This document shows, in pieces, positions 52,201 to 63,300 of a DNA stretch of 64,000 nucleotides; the first letter of the stretch is position 1; every line of letters starts with the position of its first letter. The stretch comes from Diphasiastrum complanatum. Taxonomy: Eukaryota > Streptophyta > Lycopodiopsida > Lycopodiales > Lycopodiaceae. The stretch spans positions 26,694 through 90,693 of the forward strand of contig MU832031.1 of NCBI GenBank assembly GCA_029204225.1, read 5' to 3'. Made by a program: the position numbers and the translations under genes. The notes under the pieces are model-generated. The model was given only the letters and a program-made list of their open reading frames with translations. It ran no database searches and had not been told where the DNA came from.

Positions 52201-54328
52201 AATATTTATGCCCCTGATTGTATGCACATTGCGCTCACATCTCCAGTGAAATGATTGCAAAAGTGATCATCATCCATAGAGTTGATAGCCCAAACTGTAG
52301 CATTAACAATTACTGAGAACCAGAGCAATTAACAACCAAGTAGCTACTGAAAATAAGATCTATTTGTGCCCTATCTACTACACTTCTGGGAGGCAAAACA
52401 TTGCTTTGACCATTGCTCCCCTAAACATTTCAGCCATAAGCTATTTTTCCAGGAAAAAAAAAAAAAATTAGCACGTTTCGGCTTCAGAAACGCGTTTCTG
52501 AGAAACGCGAATTCCGGAACGCATTTCGCTGCAACTATGTGCAAAACCATCTAAAAAAGGTTTCGTACACAACAATCATACTATTCTATTTGTATTGGAA
52601 TACACAGAAATTCACAAAGTTGATTTGAGAAGTCAGGATGTCACTGGGTAAAGCTTAGAAAAAGGTCAAAGGATCCATATTAAAGCAATAATATAGAATT
52701 CAGAAAACAAAAGCTCTTAGCCATCTAGTACTACTTATGTCTGATCAATACCCAAGCATAAGCTATCTAGGATTCGAAAGAATCCTAGATTCTCTTCACT
52801 AGACCCAATGGTAACCAAGAAGCAAATGACAATAAATAAGCTTAAATTAGAAACAAAAATCCAAAATCAAACTAAAAGCAAAATCAAGGACCATAATAAG
52901 TAAACAGTATTTACCAAGACATAGAATATATACAAAATAATAGAAACAAAGCAAGCTTCTTAGCTCCCCCACTTTTTTTAATCCTATAATTAATCTATTG
53001 TCTTGAACACATCTATTTATGAAATTAGAATATATGCAATTTCACAAATTTAAATAAAAAAGTCAATGATGTCATAAGGTGAAGCTTAGAAACAATATAC
53101 AAGCAACCCATAAAGTCAAAGGGTCAAAATGAAAACAATAATACAGAATTCAATCAACAAAAAACCTTAGCCAAACAGCATTGCTTATGTCTCATCAGTA
53201 CCCAAGCATAAGTTGCTAATTGGGTTTCGAAAGAATCCAGATTCTCTCGGGTAGACCCAGTGTTGACTAAGAAGCAAAAGACAATTAGTAAGAAGAAAGA
53301 AAAAATAATGATAATGATAATAATTCAAATAAAATAAAATTTTAAAAAATAAAATAAATAAATAAACAAGGACCATAATATGTAGACAAGTTATCGAGAT
53401 GATACAAAATACAAAATACTAGAAACAAAGTGGGCTCCTTAGCTCCCCACTTTTCTAGACTCTATTATTAATCATCTTACACATACCAAAAGCTGAAATA
53501 CCAAAGATAAAACCAAAAGAGTCTAAAATTTTACTCATGATTTTCTTGAACCCTTATGGAGTAACAAAATGATTAGATTACTTGACTGGTCTACAAAAGC
53601 ATCTCTACTAGTACAAAGGCGAGAAAACCTGTCGAATTGAGAAGTAATCACTCTATATTTAACAGAATCTAAAATATTTGAAGAAATATGAGGCATGTGA
53701 ATTATGTTCAACTTTCAAGTAACTCCTCAGGAACGACATTCGCAAAACACCTTTGGATCTACAACTGACTCTTCTGAGAGTTGAGAGGCTTCATACACAA
53801 AGATAACACTAGCACGTGCCTTCTTAGGCTTTACCAGCTTTTTGACTTGGACTACAGATATTTCTCGTGTTGGCATACTATGCAAGTGGAAAGATAAGAC
53901 ACCATGGTAATCACGACTTCTATACTTGATACAAACGCTTCTTTGAAATGGCTATCTTGAGGTGAAGCCTCTCAATAATGAGCGGTGAAGTAAGAACATT
54001 AGGCAACCCAACCCATTTCACAAAAGAAATGGACGTAGAATCATCTAAGCTATCATCATCAAGAAGAGTCAAAACATTTTCTTGTTGAACTTTACCCAAG
54101 AACCAGATCACTTTACCTTCATATTACTTCGGGCTTGAACATCCTTTTCAAGTGCTATGCACTTCTCTCATGCAATAGCCAAAATTGCCTTTCTCTCATC
54201 AGCCACCTCCTCTTTGTCCATGGCCTTTACTTCCTTTCTGTAGGAAAGCAAGAGTCAAGTCACCAAGATCTAGTTATCAATCAATCTCCATAGAAAACAA
54301 GAGAGAAGAGGCTGGGCGCCCAACTCTA

Positions 54329-54394
<66 letters not shown>

Positions 54395-57300
54395 CAGCAA
54401 CAAGAGCAATGGAGAGCAATGCTTAGCCAAACTGTTTAAACTGGAATACACAATGAGCATCTAAGTACTCTACCTGGATTTGGCCAAATGCCACCAAACC
54501 CTAAGGTTAACCACTTACTAAATGTAGGGCACCCCCAAAAGTCAAGATAGGGCCCCTAAACCAAATTAGACCCCCACTAAAATCTTCACTATGTAACAAA
54601 ACTAACACGTGGTATCAAGTTTAAAGCTATGCATAAAGCTTCAAATCTGACTCTAGGCAACGCCTTAGTGAAGAGGTCCGCAATATTATCCTCCGTAGGA
54701 CAATATGCAGGTAAAATGTCGCCATCATGAAGTCTCTCCCGAACAAAGTGATAAAGGATCTCGATGTGCTTTGTCCTCGCATGAAAAACAGGATTCCGTG
54801 CAATGGCAATAGCACTTTGACTATCACTCAAGATGAGAGTGGCTGAGGGCTCGCCAAACTTCATGTCAACAAGTAGTCTTCTCAGCCATAAACACTCCGT
54901 TGTGGCTGAAAATATCGCTCTATATTCTGCCTCACTAAAAGAAGTAGCAACAATGGGCTGCTTTTTACTTGACCAAGAAATTGCAGAATTTCCATAGAAA
55001 AAGCAATGTCCACTTGTAGAGCGTCTAGTGTCTTGATCTCCACCCCAATCTAAGTCACTAAAACCAACCAAACATGCATCATCACAAGCAGAAAAAACCA
55101 GTCCATGACTTCTTGTTCCTTGAAGATATCAAAAGATCCTCTTCAACGCTTTCCAATGTGATGTCATCGGGGCATGCATGAATTGACTCATGAGTGAGAA
55201 CAATAAGAAATGTCCGGTCTTGAATTCAATAGGTAAATGAGACAGCCAATAGCTTGAAAATATAAAGTATTATCAAATGGTTCACCATCACCTTGACTAC
55301 TTAATTTCAGGCCTGTCTCCATAGGTGTAGCAACTGGCTTGCAAATTGCCTTCTTCCCATGAGGAAGATCAACAAGAACCCAAATCTAGTTCTTCATAAG
55401 TGAGTCATACTCATCTTGCATCGCATCCTCCCAACATTTTACTCCCTTGGCCTGCTCATAAAAAATGGTTCTTCTGCAACATCTCCATGAGATGTAAGAG
55501 CAAAATCTGAAAAATAAGCATAGTCCACGCAACAACGGGCGGTTCTTGATGAACATTAGGCTTTAAACTTGATGAGGTGTTGGGCAGGTCGAAACTGGTT
55601 GATTGCTGCCCCTTATCTCCAGCAATAGAAGATGGTACCAAATCTGGAAAAACTTCAACTTTCACACTATGTGGGCTGTCCCCCTTCAAGATATGAGTTG
55701 GGGCCACATCTAATGAGTTCTTTTCATCAAAATGCACATCATGACTCACAATAATCTTGTTAGTGCTCAAATTGAACAGCCTATAGCCTTTGCTTTCACT
55801 ACTATAGCCAACAAAAATGCATTTAACTCCTTTATCCTCAAGCTTTGTACGAAGTTTATCCGGAACAAAAGCATAAGCCGTACAACCAAAAATGCGAAAG
55901 TGAGAGATTCTAGGCTTCTTTCCATACCAAACTTCATAAGGAGTTAATGCTTTAAATGCTTTAGTAGGACAACGATTGCTTATGTATGCTGCCGTTATAA
56001 CCGCTTCAGCCCAAAACTTGTGAGCAGTCCCTTTGCTTTGAGCATGCAACAGGTCATCTCCATAAGTGTCCGATTCTTTCGCTCGGCAACACCATTTTGT
56101 TGAGGCGTATAGGGAGTTGTCATTTGATGTAGAATTCCCTTTTCTCGAAGAAATGCACCGAACGTATTCTTAATATATTCCCCTCCTTGATCGGTGCGTA
56201 GGGTCTTCAAAGAATGCCCACACTAATTTTCTACCATTGCTAGAAAATCTTTGAAACATTGAAAAACTTCTGATTTAGCCTTCATAGGATAGATCCATGT
56301 AAAACGGGAAAAGTCACAAAATAGATGCACTTTCCAATGGATTCGGTCCTCGTTGGACCACAAACATCACTATAAACCAAATCAAATTTATCAAGAACCC
56401 TTATAGTTCCATCAATTGGAAAAGGTTTCCTTTGAAACTTTCTAAGTATGCACCCCTCGCATACATGCCCTTCCGGCTGCTCAATAGTAGGAATGTCTTC
56501 TACCATATTAAATGTCTTCAGCTTCTTCAAACTTGCAAAGTTGCGATGCCCAAACCTTGCATGCCACAATTCAGCCAACTCCAATGATTGTGATGTAGAA
56601 GCAACAAGACATGTAGAGGGAATTCGTCGCTCATAGGTATCCATAATGAATAAGCCAGCATGCATTGTTTCCGAAACAATAATCAAGAGTGATCTTTTAG
56701 GATCCTTGACAAGACACTTATCTTCTTTGAACTCAACAACTAGTCCTTGCTTCAACATAGTTGAAACCGAAAGAAGATTCTTCTTGATTCCCGGAACATA
56801 AAGCACATTCTTAATGTACTTTTCTTCACCATTAGGCAAAATGATGGCTACAATTCCAATTCCATGAATAGAATAAGATGCATTATCCGCACATTGTACC
56901 TTACTTCCATTTTGCACTTTCACTAATTAAGTGAATGCTTCTTTGCGAGAAGTCATATGACGAGTAGCACCACTATCAATCACCCATTCAATGGGCTGAA
57001 AATCAGCAACTTGCAAAACAGAATCTGTATTCCTCATAGATGTAGAAGTACTAGTAGAAGCAATATTAGACACAAAAGCATAGTCTTGGTTGAAGAGATC
57101 ACCACTAGCTTCAAGCTCTTGCTCCAAAGTAGCAAGTGAAGCACTAGTATCAATTCCTTTACTCTCCTCTTTTGCAAGCTTCTTCTAAGTTCTTACAATC
57201 CTTGATGAAGTGCCCATACTTCTTGCAATAATGACACTTCCCTTTCTTCTTTTGAGTGTTGACATCTTGACCTCCAATGGGTATTTGCTCATCCTTGGAA

Positions 57301-60300
57301 GGAGGCTTCCCCTTTCCTTTTGACTTGCCTTTGCCCTTGCCTTTCGTGAAGAAAGCTTGATCTTGTTGAGTGTCACCCGCAAAACTTTGCCTCGTTTGCT
57401 CCTCTTGAAGAAGCAGCCCAACAAGTTCATCAAAGGAGAGTTGATGTTCCCTAAGAGAGATACTCAAAGATGAAACAAATGGAAGATAAGATGAAGGTAA
57501 TGAGTTGAGAGTAATGGAAACAAATTGAGCATCCTCAATTATCTCATCAATATTGAGAAGCTCCTCACGAAGATCCTTGATCTTCGTCAAGTGATTGGTC
57601 ACTTGATCCCCTTCTTGCATCTTCAACAAAGAAAGTTGATTTCTGAGATACACCACTCTTGCTGGATTTTTGACTCTATACATAGCATAGATGCACAGAA
57701 ACGCGTTTTCTGAGGGCACCCGTTTCTGAAAACGCGTTTCTCCTCCCAGAATCGTACTAAAAATAAAAAATAAATAAAAACATTTCGGAAAAATAGCTTA
57801 TGGCTGAAATGTTTTTAGGGGATCAATGGTCAAACCAGCGTTTTGCCTCTCAGGAGTGCAGTAGATGGGGCACAAACAGATCTTATTTACAATAGCTATT
57901 TGGTTGTTATTTGCTCTGGTTTTCAATAAATGCTCAAGGGGTTCGGGGGGCGATTGCCCCCCGAGAAGCGGGGGGTTCAGGGGGAGGTAGCCTCCCGGTG
58001 GGGGGTTTGGGGGCCAACGCCCCCCAATGGCAGGGTCCAGGGGCTACCCGACGGTAAGGCCTCTTCATGATTTCGCCTTCCAACTCCCTGAGCGAAAACA
58101 CACTTACTGGGACCATCTGTGATCGTAACGAACAGGCTAGAGGTTAGTTTTGAGTTTTTATCCTTGATAGAACCCAACATGGATTAATGCACCTGAATGT
58201 TGCCCATAAAAAAACCAGAAAATATATATATATATAAAAAAAACGTTTCTGGAATTTTTTTGTATCTTTCATAAACGCGCTTTTGAACCGCGATTCTGAA
58301 ATGCATTTCAGAAACGTAGTGCATCTATGATACATAGCATAAAGTGTATCCCACGCACTTTCCGATGTCTTACAAGACCTAATATGAGGTAAGATAGATC
58401 TTTTCACAGCAAGAGCAACCATAGAATGTGCTTGTGCATCCCTTCTATCCCACTTCTTTTGTTCTTCTGAAGATGGAGAAGATGATGTCGATGATGATGA
58501 TCCACGAGGTGTAGGAGGTGCCAAAGACAGAGGCCTTTCCTCATCACCATTGACCAAATCCCACAGCCCTTTCGCTATGAGAAGATTCTTCATCATGTAA
58601 CTCCACAAGGAGTAGTTTGTGTCATCCAGCCGATATTCACTAAACAAAGAACCGATAGCTTCCGATTCTTTAGCCATTACCTCCAACAGAATTTCAGCTT
58701 GTAGTAGATAGGAAAGAGAGCCTTTCCACAACCAAATGTCTTTCAATCTACAACCAAAGTGCCCAAAAGATAATGGATAGATGGCTATCTTTCTGCACAA
58801 AGAAACCAGCTTCTTGAAAATTAGGTTAGCTTCGAATGAAGCCTACACCGAAACCCAATTCCACATAGTGTGATCAACACACACTCCAATAGGGCTGTTG
58901 AAAGCGCCCTACTGCTTGCTGAGAATCTGCAAATTTCCAACCACAAGTTGACCTAACCCTGAATAGGGTTTGCTGAATTTTGGGCGCCCTTCTACACAAA
59001 TGCAAACCTGAAAACAAAAACATCAAGATAAGGAGACACCACAACCAAAAATCAATAGCAGATTTTTGGGCACCCTCCTCCAAACAAAACCTGAAAACTG
59101 GTTGCATAAAAATCAGATTTGAGATTCTGATTTTTGGGTGCCACAAATTACTCCTCCAAGATCTCTGTTGGGCGCCCTCCTTCAACTTGAAAAGAGAGAC
59201 AAAAGCTGATCCAAACTCCACTTGGAAAGATCAGCAGAATGCTGAAATTTCACAACAAAAAGCAGAGAAGCTCCTCTTCTGGTAGGGCGCCAACAAACAA
59301 GCTTGCTGCAGATCCGGTAGCTCTGATACCATGTAGGAAAGCAAGAGTCAAGTCACCAAGATCTAGTTATCAATCAATCTCCACAGAAAACAAGAGAGAA
59401 GAGGTTGGGATGGGCGCCTAACTCTAAGAGAGAGAGAGAGAGAGAAAATAGCAACAAGAGCAATGGAGAGCAATGCTTAGCCAAACTGTTCAAAATGGAA
59501 TACACAATGAGCATCTAAGTACTCTACCTAGATGTGGCCAAATGCCACCAAACCCTAAGGTTAACCACTTACACTTACTAAATGTAGGGCACCCCCAAAA
59601 GTCAAGATAGGGCCCCTAAACCAAATTAGACCCCTAAGGACCCACGAGTCAGTACATGACCAAAATTGGATCCAACTGAACTTAAGACAAACTTAAGATG
59701 GCCTAAATGACTAAATACCCATGGTTACACAAATCTCGACCTTTTGGGTCAAAGTAACCTATGGATTAACTTCAGCATAGTCATTTATTTCTAACACTTT
59801 CTTGGTTTCTCAATGCATCTCACAATAAAGTGCCCTAGCTTGCCGCATCTTAAACGATTATTGCATTCCACAAGGACTTGCATTTTAGTATTGCCCTTGC
59901 CTTGCTTCTTGGGATGCTCAATCTTCTTTTGCTTGATGAGCTAGGAGCATAATCATAATAGAGGAATCATCCTAGAAAAGTGTGCCCAAGTCTCCTTACC
60001 CAATCATGTGCTTATTTCTAGCAACAATGCCCAAATTTGCAAGAACAACATGCACGAAGTCATTTGATCATCAAACTGCGTAAAAGTAGCTTTATTAGCG
60101 CTATCTTCGTTCTTTATTTCTACCGTTGACATGCAAAGACACTATCCTAAAGCTCTCAAGCTCCTCTTTCCAAGAACCCAAAGCTCAATTTGATCTGATA
60201 GGTGTTTAGGCCTCCTTTTTTCCCAAATGGTGTTGCACTTCATGTTTATACCCTAACAGCAAAAGTGCCAACTATGATCCCCGGGTGTCCATCCCCAGCA

Positions 60301-63300
60301 ATCGTTGGTACATTCAATGATACGATGCTCCTAAAATATAACAATACACTCATATGCTCGAACTACCAATACCTTTGATTGTTCAACTATCCTACTACTT
60401 AGACAAATACACTCCTCCACCAAGGTCTTTAGTACTTCCACCGCCTAGAAGTTGTTCATGAGATTAATACTACATCCATCCATCCATGTAATCACTACAT
60501 TCGACTAACACTAAGCGATACATCTAATTTTCTTGAGTCAAATGACATGACTTTTGAATTTGTTGTGGAATTTAAAAAGCTCTACAGAAGATTCAGATTT
60601 GCACTACATAAACAAGAAGTTAAATCGCTAAGTTCGGGGAAAACAACCGAATACGCGAAAGAAACATTGGCAACCAGATATGGAAATTGTTATATGTTGA
60701 TTATCAATAGTGTCGAAAAGTCCTTTTACAACGTAGCATCTAAATGGAAAAAGGTAAGTTTTCAAACAATCTTTGGATCGATCAAGAATGTAAAGAAGCT
60801 AGGCTCAAGTCCAAAAGTTTCACATGTTGGGGTGGCTTTTAACAAAGAAAAATACCAGAACAAAAAAAAGCAGCATATATACATGAGCAACAAGATTGTT
60901 TACCGAATATATGGGAAATGGTCCGAGGAAGTTTTGGAGGACATTGTTTTACAAATCAAAGAGTCATGAGAACAATATCCAGCAAGATGCACAATTCATA
61001 TATGCAAGAATTCATGAAAAATAAAGTGAACTAATTGTACTCCACCATCCTTCAGGTCTTTCGGTCAATTTGAGCATGACCAAATCTATGGTATTCCAAA
61101 CAAACTGAGTAGGTGGCCCTCATCGACTCTATGATGGAGCTGAAGTTAAAGTCACATAAGAATACACATATTTGGGAGTGAAGATGTCACACAATCTTCG
61201 TTGAACTCTTGTGTGAAAAAGTGGCTTGAACAAAATTGATATCTCCCTACAGATCTTCCATAGTAATCTCACTCCTATATTTGGCACTTTATCTACAAAT
61301 CATGTTTAGAGAGATTGCTTGGGGTCAAGTTAGGCTTCAAAAAGACACTTTCTAGAAATGGATGCTGCTAGGATCCCAACACTACCTCGATACCTAGGCT
61401 CAGGCTTCTCACATAGCCTTTGGATTGCTTTGGGACGACGTCATGTTTACTCACACCAATTACAATTAGCTATATATGCTCTCTTTCCTTTACTTTACTC
61501 TACATAGTCTTGTTGAAAACACGGAAACAATATTTTGCAAGTCCCAATAAACGTAGTGCTAATAGACATGTTGAATAAGACCGCGTCATGCATGTTCCAT
61601 CTAGTAGGTTGAATTTATATACTTCTATGTGCCAAATATATTGGTGATATTTTTTGTCCTCATTGAAATTGTATTACCCAATTAACTTTTGATAAAGTTG
61701 CATAAAATACTTCAAGAAATCTTTGGCATGTCAAAGATCTTATCTACATTCACAGTAACTATCCAATGCTTGTTGTGGTTGTTGTGAAACAAAGAACTTG
61801 CAAAAGATTACTACACGATAAATGCAAACCTTTGCTGCAGATTTTTTAAGAACACCAAAAGCTTGAATTAGTTGCTCTGGCATTCTTTCTCTTGCGCCGC
61901 CGATCTCAAAATTTTGTAACGACCTTTGCGTTTGAGCACCCCAGTATCTGATATTGAATTGTAGATGTCTCTGCATTAGAAACTTTACAGAGAGAAATGA
62001 CAAGAACTTCAAATGTTGATAATAAACTATATGCAACTTTTTAAGAGATTCCAATGTAAGCCTTTACCATAGCGGTACATAAAACCAATAATAACTTTCA
62101 TATAAGAACCCATTTTGCTGAAATTTAATATCCAACTTAGGACAAGGAATTCATTCATATTAATTGCCTACAAAATAAACATCATCCATGTCGAAACCAT
62201 ATCCCCCAACTTTTGTCTATGATAACAAAGTAACAATATTGGCATCAAAGCCTTACATCCAATAAATCATGGTGTCTTTGCATTAAAATTATCAATCTTC
62301 AAACCATGCTTACTATTTGTTCCCTTGGCTTTTTCTAAACCTACTGTCTTGTAATATCTAAATAAAAAGACTACTTATAGTATCAAAATCAGAAGACAAA
62401 TATCGAGCTTTTGATTTTCTTTGCTTTCTAGCCTTGCTGAGATTAATGGCACACTTCTGGTCCTGGAAAAATCACTTCCATTGACTTTCCGTTAGAAACT
62501 AGTTTTTAGGATTTCCCATGAGACTGTAGTTTTCTCTATGTAAAATCTACTCACACCTAACTCTTTGTTCAGAATCTTACCATTCTTACTGCAGCATTGC
62601 CAACTTACCCCTACATTTAGGCCTGTCTGGACATTTTCAGGGGTAAATTATCATAAGTCAAGAATCAAAAGAGATTCGCATATGCATAACGAATCCAGCA
62701 ACATCCATCCTTTGCAATGATTTCACATGTTTGTAGGCAAATATATAGGAGGTTTGTCCAGCGCCAATAAGTCATCTGCAATGACTCCCAGGTCATACCC
62801 ATGCATCCCCGCAGAAAATCATATTTTGAAAGTTATAGACTCGAAAAAGAGAGATACAATGCTGATAAATATGCAGCCTTCTCGTGTAGCCAAGTTCATT
62901 GTTGTGCATAACTTCACTTCACCTAACACTAGTCTCGTCTCTCGCCTATATGGCAACACTTTCTGGAATAACAATTCTTTCGGAATTGATCAGTAAATTA
63001 ACCCTATAAGAAGCCATTGATGGAATTCGAAGACTGTGAACGTGATTGTAAGAACGTCTACCCGCAGTTATGAGAGAAGAATAAACGTTTTGAATGCTTT
63101 ACACGCGAGTTTATATTATAAGTGCAGTATACGTTTAGTCCAATTCTTTCACAACGCTCTGCATAGCTAACAAAAGTAGCAGAATTTATTTGATCACTAA
63201 TCCTTGCTGTTGCCTTTTAAGACTGCGATACTTTTTTCCACTCTATGGCTTATGTCACGTTGCAGACGGTATGCTGAACATTATGGACAGCAAAATTGCA

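Larger units (their letters stand above)
54239..59796 (-). mobile_element. Copia LTR retrotransposon, nearly full length with RT deleted
   Basis: Bounded by LTRs at 59334-59796 (5') and 54239-54574 (3', truncated), and by a 5-bp target duplication CTTTC at 54234-54238 and 59797-59801. Order on the minus strand: LTR, primer site, gag (interrupted by a 644-bp element), protease, pre-integrase/integrase, RT remnant, RNase H, polypurine tract, LTR. It lies in FUM1 intron 2 in the same orientation as the gene. It cannot be autonomous. Confidence 0.93.

Noticed and set aside
60547-60969. 140-codon Lys-rich ORF in FUM1 intron 2
   Set aside because: No recognisable domain, AT-rich composition, and no supporting neighbours; not called as a gene.
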